From positions 5,545,501-5,609,500 of the forward strand of contig NZ_FSRB01000001.1 of NCBI RefSeq assembly GCF_900129635.1: 64,000 nt of DNA, written 5' to 3'. Made by a program: the position numbers and the translations under genes. Of this stretch, positions 8,120-16,456 are shown in pieces. The DNA comes from Singulisphaera sp. GP187 (lineage in GTDB: Bacteria; Planctomycetota; Planctomycetia; Isosphaerales; Isosphaeraceae). The notes beneath the pieces were generated by a model that was not told the DNA's origin, did not search any database, and saw only the letters and a program-made list of their open reading frames with translations. Numbering within the stretch: the stretch's first letter is position 1; each line of letters starts with the position of its first letter.

Positions 8120-9151
8120 TCAGTAGGCGTCAGCGCTAATCACCTCGCCCCCTTGGGTGGTGCTCAGGGCCCGCCAGGTGGCGAGGTTGATGGTGTTTTT
8201 GACGAACTTGACACTGCCGTCGGACATGACCGTGTTCACGCCGCCGGGGTGTCGGCTCCGCGCGGCGTTGGTGATGTAGAGGACGGAGGGGGCCGCGATG
8301 CAGGGTGGGTTGTTCGGGTACGGGTAGACGCAGTAGCTGCCCGACTCCATCTGGTCGGGGAGTGTGCTGTTGGGGGCGAGCCAGGTCTCGAAGGTCGCGC
8401 CACCGTACCACCAGGCGAACCCGCGGAGGTCAAATTTCGCATTGTACTGGCCGCCGGTCCCCTGCCCCTGGATCACCTCCGAGGCCAGCATCGTGTTGCT
8501 CAGGCCATCGGTGATGGAGCTCAACCTGACGTCGACATACCCGCCGATCGGAGCGGCCAGGGTGATCGAGACCAGGGTGGCGAGCGGGGAGCCGATGTCG
8601 CTGAACGGGGCGCCGAGATAGGGCACCGTCGCGGTTCCGGACGTGCCGGTCTGGTTCTGGAAGACGAAGAGGTTTCCAAAGTTGGCGGCGTAGTTGTGCG
8701 ACGTGATCGGCCAGGAGGTCTTGCCGCCGATGTTGTAGGTCTGGGTGATCGGCGCGTTGGGGATGTCGGACGGGCAGGTGAACGTGTTGAGCCGCGAGGT
8801 CGACACCGTGATGTTAAAGGCCGAGCCGTAGGTGATGCCCGAGTAGGTGTTCGTATTATTTCCCAGGAAATTCCAGGAGTTGTAAAGCGCCTGTTGCTCG
8901 GCGTACGGGAGCACGAAGACCATCCAGGTTCCCCAGATGCTCCCTTTGATCCCCGGAGGGAGGACTTCCGTCGTCGACTCATAGTTCATGCAGGCCAGGC
9001 CGATCTGCTTCATGTTATTGATGCATTGGGCACGCCGGGCCGCTTCCCGCGCGGCCTGCACGGCGGGGAGCAGAAGTGCGATCAGAACGGCGATGATGGC
9101 GATCACGACCAGCAACTCGATCAGCGTGAAGCCTCGACGTCGAAGGTGCAT
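8120..9151 (-). CDS. DUF1559 family pseudopilin-like protein
   Basis: 343 residues. The start ATG at 9151 is preceded by GAGGAG; in-frame extensions upstream are not needed. The N-terminus RRRGFTLIELLVVIAIIAVL is a classic type IV prepilin/pseudopilin signal: cleavage before F and a hydrophobic helix up to residue 30. The helix is followed by LLPAVQAAREAARRAQCINN, the hallmark of DUF1559 proteins, which are highly expanded in planctomycetes. The C-terminus contains the usual H-(X9)-DG region (RHPGGVNTVMSDGSVKFV). It should be exported and processed by a prepilin peptidase; its function is unknown. A small lipoprotein gene lies 143 bp upstream on the same strand, a common pairing. Confidence 0.93.
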   Translation of the reverse strand: MHLRRRGFTLIELLVVIAIIAVLIALLLPAVQAAREAARRAQCINNMKQIGLACMNYESTTEVLPPGIKGSIWGTWMVFVLPYAEQQALYNSWNFLGNNTNTYSGITYGSAFNITVSTSRLNTFTCPSDIPNAPITQTYNIGGKTSWPITSHNYAANFGNLFVFQNQTGTSGTATVPYLGAPFSDIGSPLATLVSITLAAPIGGYVDVRLSSITDGLSNTMLASEVIQGQGTGGQYNAKFDLRGFAWWYGGATFETWLAPNSTLPDQMESGSYCVYPYPNNPPCIAAPSVLYITNAARSRHPGGVNTVMSDGSVKFVKNTINLATWRALSTTQGGEVISADAY

Positions 9152-9294
9152 CGTTAGCGTCTCCTCTTTCTCGCGTTTTGCCATGGGTCGATAAGAATGA
9201 TGAAATGAAACGTGCCGTCGTTGCGCGGACCACGGATGAGGAAAGACCCTCGATCCTCCCTCTCTCTCCCAAAACAAATGGAAGCGGAAAAGCC

Positions 9295-9762
9295 TCACTT
9301 CTTGAGGTTAAACGCGTAAGAGTTCGGTCCGCCCGGCTTCACCTCGGCGGTGAGTTCCGACTCGATGTTGTAACGCGTGGGGATCACCCCTCTCAGCGAC
9401 GCGATCGATTTCCTGGTCCGAGGCGTGGGGGCCGTCGGCGACGCTTGCTCCGCACTCCCTGAGGTCGTCGGGCTCGCCGCGGCGTAGATCGCCACCGTGT
9501 ACTTTCCTGGCACCGGTCCCTCGGCGCGAGGGATCGCGAAGTGGCCGTCGGAAACCATGCCCCCGGCCGCGACCCCTTCCTTCTGCGTCGCCGGTTGGAG
9601 TTGGATCGTCCCGTCCTTGAGCGGTTCACCGTCGAAGGTCACCGTCCCCGAAATCGGCTCCCTCGCCCGTGGATCATCTTCCTCGAGGCTACATCCCGCG
9701 GGAAAAAATAAGGTCATGACGATCATCATGAGCCGACCGCGAAAGTTCCGAAAAGTCTTCAT
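9295..9762 (-). CDS. Small lipoprotein with carboxypeptidase-regulatory-like fold
   Basis: 155 residues from ATG 9762, preceded by GGGAG; a slightly longer start at 9780 is possible. The N-terminus is basic, then hydrophobic, then LFFPAGC, giving a lipobox cysteine near residue 24. The mature part begins PISGTVTFDGEPLKDGTIQL, the pattern of the planctomycete transthyretin/carboxypeptidase-regulatory-like lipoproteins. Later comes a GKYTVAIYA strand. It is transcribed ahead of the DUF1559 gene, so the two are probably co-expressed and both reach the cell envelope. Function unknown. Confidence 0.8.
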   Translation of the reverse strand: MKTFRNFRGRLMMIVMTLFFPAGCSLEEDDPRAREPISGTVTFDGEPLKDGTIQLQPATQKEGVAAGGMVSDGHFAIPRAEGPVPGKYTVAIYAAASPTTSGSAEQASPTAPTPRTRKSIASLRGVIPTRYNIESELTAEVKPGGPNSYAFNLKK

Positions 9763-10262
9763 TTTGCACTCTCCCTGCAACGAGTTCTGATGTGCGTCGA
9801 TCTCAGAACATCGATCAATGATCGCATGTCGTATTGGGGGTGACGATGTCGTCGTGCATGACGCCGATCGTACGTCCTGAATTCAGAGCGTGTTCATGGC
9901 CGCGATGGTTGCGCGGGTCCATTGAGGCTTGGCGTGCGTCAATCCGCGGCGAGTGCGTTCCCGCCTGGTTTTCGGTCGACGCCTTGGCGTGAGAACCGAC
10001 TCTTCGAAGCCACCGTCAGAGGACCGCATCGCATCATTGATGATATGATATCGTCGATTTTAAGCGGAGTCCGAGCCGCTTGAGGGCTCGGCAGCGAAAT
10101 ATGGGATTGAGAGACTTCGCTGTCGCCGGTGAGAGTTCGATTCCGGAGAGAAAATTCTCAGGATCAGTCGGATGATATCGCTCTACGATCACGAAGGCCA
10201 TAGTATATTGATGTGCAATTTGCTGATACGAGGTATCAAAGATCCTGACACGAGGTTCTTTC
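9763..10262. other. Divergent intergenic region, no gene seen
   Basis: 500 bp between the lipoprotein gene (minus) and the LysR-type gene (plus), so it should contain both promoters. AT-rich palindromic patches such as GATATGATATC occur near 10041-10052, and an inverted repeat lies at 10224-10238. No reading frame here looks coding. Confidence 0.5.
10224..10238. promoter_or_regulatory. Candidate operator upstream of the LysR-type gene
   Basis: TGATAC-GAG-GTATCA is a perfect 6-bp inverted repeat with a 3-bp spacer, centred 32 bp before the regulator ATG. LysR proteins bind dyads of this kind and often autoregulate. The link is inference from position. Confidence 0.4.
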
Positions 10263-11219
10263 ATGTCCCCCTCCTCTGTCCAGCGGCACGCTTACAAGGA
10301 AATCTCGCTTCCGCAGATTCGCTGTTTTTGCGACTCGGTGCGGCTGGGCAGTTTCAAGGCGGCCGCCAGGTCGCTGGGGCTGTCGCATCCGACGGTCTTG
10401 AGCCAGGTTCACGCCTTGGAGCACCACCTCGGCGTGAAGCTGGTCGAAACTCATGCACGCGGGTGTCGCCCGACGGCCGATGGCAGTCTGCTCGCGGTGA
10501 TGGTTGCCCCCCTGGTGGCGGGGTTCAACTCCTTGGAGCACACGTTTCAGGAGGTCCGCGGCAAGGAAGTTCAGCGCCTGATTGTGGCGACCACGCCGCG
10601 GATCCTGGTGGACGACCTGCCGAAGTGCGTCGTCGAGTTTTCGAAGCACTGGCCCAACGTCCACATCCGGTTCGAGGAGATGCGGATGGAGGAGATCCCC
10701 GAGGCCGTCGAAACGGGCAAGGCTGACCTCGGCCTGACCACCACCAGCAGTCCCGCCCCCGGAAATGCCTGGATCGCCTTCGAGCCGGCTTATGAGCTGG
10801 AGGTGGTCCTGGTCACGCCCAAGGACCATCCGCTCGCCCGCCGCCGCAAGGTCAGTGCCCGCGACCTCGCCGAGTTTCCCCTGGTCAATGCGCCGCCGGG
10901 AATTCTCGACCCCTCCGTCAGCATCGCCTTGGAGATGCTCAACGCCTTCCAGGCCGAGCCCCGCCGGGTCGAAGCGGCCAATGCGGCCGCCGTCCTCCGC
11001 TACGTGGAACTCGGTTTCGGAGTCGGCCTCACCTTACGCGTGCCCTCGCACCTCGCCGATCCCAAGTTCCATGAGCGGTCGCTGAGCCGCGAGCTCGGGC
11101 GGGTCAAGGTCCACCTGGTCTGGAGAAACGGATCGCTCATGATGCCTCACGCCCGCGCCTTCGCCGATCTCGTGAAGGAACTCCTCAACCGGAAGTCTGC
11201 AAAGCCCAAAACTGTATAA
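10263..11219 (+). CDS. LysR-family transcriptional regulator
   Basis: 318 residues. A winged helix-turn-helix occupies about residues 14-75, with the recognition helix within KAAARSLGLSHPTVLSQVHALE. An effector-binding domain of the periplasmic-binding-protein type spans about 100-300, starting at LIVATTPRILVDD and including ADLGLTT and GFGVGLTLRV. The overall pattern is CysB/Cbl-like, but the effector cannot be named. GAGG lies 7 bases before the ATG. No obvious target gene adjoins it except the divergent lipoprotein/DUF1559 pair, over 480 bp away. Confidence 0.9.
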   Translation: MSPSSVQRHAYKEISLPQIRCFCDSVRLGSFKAAARSLGLSHPTVLSQVHALEHHLGVKLVETHARGCRPTADGSLLAVMVAPLVAGFNSLEHTFQEVRGKEVQRLIVATTPRILVDDLPKCVVEFSKHWPNVHIRFEEMRMEEIPEAVETGKADLGLTTTSSPAPGNAWIAFEPAYELEVVLVTPKDHPLARRRKVSARDLAEFPLVNAPPGILDPSVSIALEMLNAFQAEPRRVEAANAAAVLRYVELGFGVGLTLRVPSHLADPKFHERSLSRELGRVKVHLVWRNGSLMMPHARAFADLVKELLNRKSAKPKTV

Positions 11220-11941
11220 ACAAATGAGTGGTATGGGTTGTTATGTTGTGATGAGTTGTTGTGTCTTTGCAAACACTGCTGGGTGCCACGCGGTTCCGAG
11301 TGGCACTCAGACTTCTCGAGACACACTGGAGCATTGAATATCGCTGACTCTATCGGATTGCAGGTTTGCGGTTTCTGAAGCCCATCATTGAGGTGGACGC
11401 CATCAGGTTGTGGAGCCAATGTTCATGATGGCGTCTGCCGTTGAGTCGATGGGCGGGGGATACGATGGCGCAGGACTTCCGACTCGCCGGGACTGGAATG
11501 GTTCACCTGTAGTGATGGGCCTCAGCGCCACGGGCGAGCATCCGACGGCGTTGGCGGAAACTCCTGGAGCGGCCCGCCGACCGGTGAGACGATGGCCGGC
11601 AGGGGACTACATCGGGATTGTTTATCTCAAGATGGCATTTTGGATTAACGGATGTCATGATTACTGCCATGCTGCTCTTCGCGCTGACCCTGATCGAGGA
11701 CGATCCCAAGTCCGCAGGCCCGACGTTTCTCGGCCCGACCGTGAGCTCGAAGAGCGCCTGGCGGATGGTGAGTTTCACTGGGACGGCGCCACGTCGCTTG
11801 GCCGATCCCTTCGATCGCGGGACTCGGATTCAAACACGCGCTTCCTTATAATCGATCTGCAGGCACCTTCAGGACGGTCCGAATGGGGACGACCGCTTCA
11901 GGGCCCGATGGGCCACCTCCATGGGAAAGTCGCTACCTCCA
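11220..11941. other. About 700-bp region without a convincing gene
   Basis: Between the LysR gene and the helicase. It contains a stem-loop at 11279-11310. Open frames here (the longest at 11410-11964) lack homology that I recognise, have skewed composition and no ribosome binding site, so I treat them as chance. Confidence 0.5.
11279..11310 (+). terminator. Stem-loop downstream of the LysR gene
   Basis: CTGGGTGCCAC (11279-11289) pairs with GTGGCACTCAG (11300-11310) over 11 bp with one G-T wobble and a 10-base loop, 60 bp after the stop. The T-tract is weak, so termination is plausible but not certain. Confidence 0.4.
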
Positions 11942-14134
11942 ATGGCGAAGAAAAAGGCCACTGAGCCCAGGCCCAAGGCCAAAGTCACGGCGAAGGTCGC
12001 GGAAACCAAGGCAAAACCCGAACCCAAGGTCCAGCTCAAAGGTCTGGTGGAGCCCAAGGCCCACGGCCAGAACTTCCCGGCCAAGGCCACGTCGAGGGCG
12101 ACACTGAGAGCCTCGGTGAAACCCGCCGTGAAGGCCAGGGCCGAGGACGCTCCCCAGGTCGCTTCGACGAAGGTCGGCACCAGCGTGCTCAACGACTCCC
12201 AGCGCAAGGTGGTCGAGCACGGTCGTTCCCCATTGCTGATCATCGCCGGCGCGGGGACGGGCAAGACCCTCACGCTCGCGCATCGGACCGCTCGCCTGAT
12301 CGTGGACGGGGCCCCGCCAGACCGGATTCTGCTGCTGACCTTCAGCCGACGTTCCGCGGAATCCTTGCTCCAGCGGGTCGCGCAGATCTGCAACGAGTCC
12401 GTGTCCAACGATGCCGAGGGGGGCGCGTGCGCTCCGGCCAGAACCAAGGTCTGGGGTGGCACGTTTCACGCGACGGGTGCCCGGCTGCTCCGTTCTCAGG
12501 GCGCGAGGATCGGCATTGATCCCCGGTTCACGATCCTCGACCAGTCCGACTCGGAAGACCTCCTCGAGGTGCTCCGCACCGAACTCCGGCTCGCCGAGGT
12601 TCGCAAGGATTTCCCCAAGAAGGGGACCTGTCAGGGCCTCCATAGTGGTTGGATCAACTCCGGCTTGAAACTCGACGCCTTCGTCAACGCCTCGTTTCCC
12701 TGGTGCAAACCGCACCTCGACGGCCTGAGGAAGTTGTTCGAGGCCTATGCCGAGCGCAAGCGGTCGCAGAACGTCTTTGACTTCGACGATCTTCTCCTCT
12801 TCTGGAACCGGTTGCTGGCCGAGCCGGTGGCAGGCCCCCTGATCCGCAAGCGGTTTGACTGCGTCCTGGTCGACGAATATCAGGACACCAACCCGATCCA
12901 GTCGCAGATTCTCAGGCAGCTTTGCCCCGACGGCCAGGGGCTCACGGTGGTCGGAGACGATGCCCAGTCGATCTACTCGTTCCGGGGGGCCACAGTTCGC
13001 AACATCCTCGACTTCCCCAAGCAGTTTCCCGACGCGACGGTCGTCCGGCTCGAGGACAACTACCGGAGCACCGCGCCGATCCTCGACGCGACCAACACGA
13101 TCATCCGACAGGTCTCGGAAGGCTTCGCGAAGGAGCTTCGGGCCAGCCGAACGGGAGGACAGCCTCCCCAACTCCTCGCTTGCGCTGACGAGTACGCGGA
13201 GGCCCGCGCGGTGGTCGACCGGATCGTGCGGCACCAGAAGGACGGGGTCCCGTTGCGGCAGCAGGCGGTTCTCTTTCGGGCGTCGCATCATAGCCTGGCG
13301 GTTGAGATGGAACTGGCCCGTCGGCAGGTTCCGTTCCACAAGTACGGCGGGCTCAAGTTTGCCGACGCAGCGCACGTCAAGGATCTGGTCGCCTTCCTGA
13401 GGCTCGCCGAGAACCCGATGGATCTGGTTTCGGGGATGCGGCTGTTCAAGTTGTTCCCCGGGATCGGTCAGAAGAAGGCCCAGGGGATCATGGAGGAGGT
13501 CATCGCCGCCGGAGGGGGCCTCGAATGCCTCGCTCGCTCCAAGGTGCCGGCGGCGACGGCCCCGTCGTGGGACACGTTCCGGTCGCTGCTCGGCACTCTT
13601 ACCAGGACGCCGTCGCCCTCGGTGACCGGTCAGATTGATCAGGTGCTCAAGTTTCTCACACCCCTGGTCCGGCAGAAGTACGACGATCCCGAGCAACGGA
13701 TCGAGGACCTCAATAAGCTCCGGGGGTTGGGCGAGCGCTACGAGGATCGCTCCGCGTTCCTGGCGGAGCTTACGCTCGACCCGCCGAGCTCGACCAGGGA
13801 CTTCGCCACGGCCGGAGCGCGCGAGGGCGACAAGGACGCGCTGGTTTTGAGCACCATCCACTCGGCCAAGGGTCTGGAGTGGGAAGCGGTCACCGTGATC
13901 AACGCCACCGATGGCGGTATTCCCTCGGCCCGTTCGATGGAGTCGGCCGCTCAGCTCGACGAGGAGCTCCGCCTCTTCTACGTCGCCCTGACCCGAGCCC
14001 GGACCTGGCTGACGGTCACCTATCCCCGATATCGGTCCAGCCCCCAGGCAAGCTGGGGTGGCTTTGACCAGCCCACGCTGACGAGGTTCCTCCCCGCCCG
14101 TATCCGACGTCTCTTCGAGTCGAGGAACGCCTGA
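11942..14134 (+). CDS. UvrD/PcrA-like superfamily 1 DNA helicase
   Basis: 730 residues from ATG 11942, or 737 from ATG 11921; neither has a strong ribosome site. The first 80 or so residues are a lysine-, alanine- and proline-rich tail unlike the rest. The helicase core follows with Walker A AGAGTGKT (about 101-108), LLTFSRRSAESL (motif Ia), LVDEYQDTNPIQ (motif II, about 308), VVGDDAQSIYSFRGA (motif III), LSTIHSAKGLEWE (motif V, about 637) and LFYVALTRAR (motif VI). It unwinds DNA 3'-5' using ATP in repair or replication. Between motifs IV and V is a 2B-like region. The gene is convergent with the helicase-associated protein downstream. Confidence 0.92.
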   Translation: MAKKKATEPRPKAKVTAKVAETKAKPEPKVQLKGLVEPKAHGQNFPAKATSRATLRASVKPAVKARAEDAPQVASTKVGTSVLNDSQRKVVEHGRSPLLIIAGAGTGKTLTLAHRTARLIVDGAPPDRILLLTFSRRSAESLLQRVAQICNESVSNDAEGGACAPARTKVWGGTFHATGARLLRSQGARIGIDPRFTILDQSDSEDLLEVLRTELRLAEVRKDFPKKGTCQGLHSGWINSGLKLDAFVNASFPWCKPHLDGLRKLFEAYAERKRSQNVFDFDDLLLFWNRLLAEPVAGPLIRKRFDCVLVDEYQDTNPIQSQILRQLCPDGQGLTVVGDDAQSIYSFRGATVRNILDFPKQFPDATVVRLEDNYRSTAPILDATNTIIRQVSEGFAKELRASRTGGQPPQLLACADEYAEARAVVDRIVRHQKDGVPLRQQAVLFRASHHSLAVEMELARRQVPFHKYGGLKFADAAHVKDLVAFLRLAENPMDLVSGMRLFKLFPGIGQKKAQGIMEEVIAAGGGLECLARSKVPAATAPSWDTFRSLLGTLTRTPSPSVTGQIDQVLKFLTPLVRQKYDDPEQRIEDLNKLRGLGERYEDRSAFLAELTLDPPSSTRDFATAGAREGDKDALVLSTIHSAKGLEWEAVTVINATDGGIPSARSMESAAQLDEELRLFYVALTRARTWLTVTYPRYRSSPQASWGGFDQPTLTRFLPARIRRLFESRNA

Positions 14135-14202
14135 AAACGTTGGAGCCGGCCTCTGCGACTGAGCTTTGGCCAAAAGGACTGAATGTAATGTCCGCATTTC
14201 AC

Positions 14203-14338
14203 AGCCCCGAAGGGGCGACAGTCAATCGTCGAGGCCTTCCGCCGACGGTCGCCCCTTCGGGATTCAAGATTATTTCATATGTCGAGTGTTTTCCAGGGGT
14301 TTCACCCCTGGCTATTGACGGTCGCCCCTTCGGGGCTT
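14203..14338. repeat. Palindromic repeat (family 6) between convergent genes
   Basis: AGCCCCGAAGGGGCGAC (14203-14219) is mirrored by GTCGCCCCTTCGGGGCT (14322-14338). Each arm is itself a hairpin, and an internal copy GGTCGCCCCTTCGGG lies at 14247-14261. A further internal dyad is CCAGGGGTTTCACCCCTGG. It fills the gap between the UvrD-like gene and the convergent gene at 14396, so it may also terminate transcription from both sides. Confidence 0.7.
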
Positions 14339-14395
14339 CAAAAGAACGCGCTCATCGGCAAGAGTTTGCGGACATTCTTTTCCTGCCTCCCTGGA

Positions 14396-16237
14396 TCAGG
14401 GTGGCGGCAAGACGTAGCCCAGTTCCTTGAGCACTCGTCGGATCGTCGTTTCGTCCGCGGACCTGAAGACAATCTGACGTTCGCCGGCCAGCTGGCAGAG
14501 ACTGCGGAGGCGACGATCGTGAACCAGCAGATGGGCTACCTCTGCATCCCTGCAGGCGATCAGGCGGGCGGCTCCCAAGTCTTCCAACTGGCTGGACCTG
14601 TTCTCCATGTCATCCAGAAAAACTTGCACAGTCTGGGGCAAGGGCCCTTGATTTTTGGCCTTGAGGAATATCTTCAACTCCTCAACGGTCAACCCCTTTC
14701 CCACCGATTCCAAGATCTTGCCCGCGTCGAGCTGCCAGACGGCTTCCGACTTCCGCTCGGCAAACCGCTCCAGAAAGAGGGCATCGGCCTGGGCAAGCGG
14801 TCGATCGGCCGCAACCACGTCCCTGTTGGGCAACACTTTGAGGAGTGGTTCGTGCGGAACGACAGCCGGCTCGTAGCTCTTCTCCAGACCCAGGCACCAC
14901 GCACCCAGGGCGTTGATCCGGAAGTACATCAGTCCGTCATACCGGCTCAAGCAAGAAAGGCTGTCAGTGCCCCAGCTACCGGTGTAGTCGTTGCGGACTC
15001 CCTCCGGAGAAAGGTACGCGATATCGAACAGGCCTAGCGTTGCCCCGTACTCAAAGAGGAACGCCAGCGCGAAACGGCCCTGGAGCATCTCCCACGAAGA
15101 GGCGCTGTCGTAGCCAAGACTTCCGTACTTCTGATCGCCGATGTACAACTTCCAGGCGTCGTGCGTCACTTCGAAATCGCGGGCCAATGCCTTGAGCAAC
15201 CGGAACAACTCGTCCGCCGTGATCCACTTTTGCACGGGACACTCGCGAAGCACCTCGACGATTGCTTTTCGGCGAGGCGCTACGGCGGTCAAGCCACGGC
15301 CCTTGGCTTGCTGTCCCTTGATGGCATTGATTCGACTGAACTCATCCAAAAGTGTTGTTTTCTGCCACTTTTCCCAGGCCTGGCGGATCAATTCATGGGA
15401 CGGCTTGGTCGTCGCCTTGCGACCTGCCGCCGTCAATTGCAGACGCGTGCCGGCCACCTCCGCCAATCCCGCGGCCTGCACGAGCATCGGCCAAGCGAAC
15501 GACTGGATGCGCAGGTCGGATGCGGGTTCCCAGTCGGCTTTGCTCTGGTCCCCCTCCGCGTAGAAATCGCCGTCGGCCAACACGCCGGTGATGACCTTCA
15601 TCGCAGCCAGCGAAGGCCGTCGCGTCTTCTCGCTGGCCCGCACCTCGCCCATGTCGATCAGGCGGAGGATTGCCTTGATGTCATGCAAGGCCGCCCCGGC
15701 CGTCTGTCGCACACGGAGTTCGACTTCCTCGTTGTCCTCCTTGCGAGAATTCTGGCTCAGTCCGCCGTGCGGCCGACCCGCCTTGACAGGAAGCTCATCA
15801 AGGACCTGAACCGTCGCCGGCGGCGGCTCGGGAACGAAACCACGAAGGATCGCCTGGAGATCGCGGGGCAAGGCATTTCTACGTGGGAAGAAGAGGCGGA
15901 GTATCGTGGGCTTCTCCTTATGAGCTCCATAGCGACTGCCGCTGCCGCCGAAATCGGGGGCGCGGCCGTACTTGGCCTGAAACGTGAAGAGGTTCAGAGC
16001 ACCCCCTGGATCGTGCGTGGCCTCCTGAAGAGCCTTCTTCCCCACATCGCCGCGACCGTCATACAAGCTCCGAACCTTCTCCCGGTCTTCCAGCGCCTTG
16101 GCCAGCAGATCGACGAGATCACCCTTCCTCATCGCCGTCGCACCCACCAACGAAGCCAAAGGTTTCAATTCGTCGACCGTCAACTCGGTGAAGGCCTCAC
16201 GGATTGTTCGTGGTTGTGCATCATCGACATCAGGCAT
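14396..16237 (-). CDS. XPB/Ssl2-type helicase-associated domain protein
   Basis: 613 residues from ATG 16237, which has GGAAGGAA upstream. The N-terminus (TIREAFTELTVDELKPLASLVG, about residues 12-45) looks like a SAP-style or helicase-associated helical module. The C-terminal 120 residues, ending VLKELGYVLPP, resemble the XPB_DRD/helicase-C-3 region of bacterial helicase-associated proteins. In that region a short LIACRDAEVAHLLVHDRRL segment precedes a strand. No Walker A or DEAH box is present, so it is not an ATPase by itself. It sits convergent to a UvrD-like helicase; a shared role in DNA repair is a guess. Family assignment is from pattern memory and moderately sure. Confidence 0.5.
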   Translation of the reverse strand: MPDVDDAQPRTIREAFTELTVDELKPLASLVGATAMRKGDLVDLLAKALEDREKVRSLYDGRGDVGKKALQEATHDPGGALNLFTFQAKYGRAPDFGGSGSRYGAHKEKPTILRLFFPRRNALPRDLQAILRGFVPEPPPATVQVLDELPVKAGRPHGGLSQNSRKEDNEEVELRVRQTAGAALHDIKAILRLIDMGEVRASEKTRRPSLAAMKVITGVLADGDFYAEGDQSKADWEPASDLRIQSFAWPMLVQAAGLAEVAGTRLQLTAAGRKATTKPSHELIRQAWEKWQKTTLLDEFSRINAIKGQQAKGRGLTAVAPRRKAIVEVLRECPVQKWITADELFRLLKALARDFEVTHDAWKLYIGDQKYGSLGYDSASSWEMLQGRFALAFLFEYGATLGLFDIAYLSPEGVRNDYTGSWGTDSLSCLSRYDGLMYFRINALGAWCLGLEKSYEPAVVPHEPLLKVLPNRDVVAADRPLAQADALFLERFAERKSEAVWQLDAGKILESVGKGLTVEELKIFLKAKNQGPLPQTVQVFLDDMENRSSQLEDLGAARLIACRDAEVAHLLVHDRRLRSLCQLAGERQIVFRSADETTIRRVLKELGYVLPPP

Positions 16238-16456
16238 CGCTTGTTCCTTCCCGTCCTCCATCCACCCAGGCGACCGATTCGCATTATAGCGTCTCCCAAC
16301 GGCCATCGAGGAAACGGGGAGTTGGACGATTGAAAGTCGAGGGCCGGTCGGGGATGATCTCGAATGCCGCGGTTTGATCGAGACGTTCGTGCCGGGTGAC
16401 GGCCGGACGATTCAAGACGAAATGCGGTCCCTACCTCCACTTCGAGTGCGCACCCA

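Noticed and set aside
11410..11964. 184-residue plus-strand frame
   Set aside because: No recognisable family, no ribosome site, and its composition matches out-of-frame translation in GC-rich DNA; it overlaps the helicase start.
11933..14197. 754-residue minus-strand frame opposite the helicase
   Set aside because: An antisense shadow of the UvrD-like gene, which has all helicase motifs on the plus strand.
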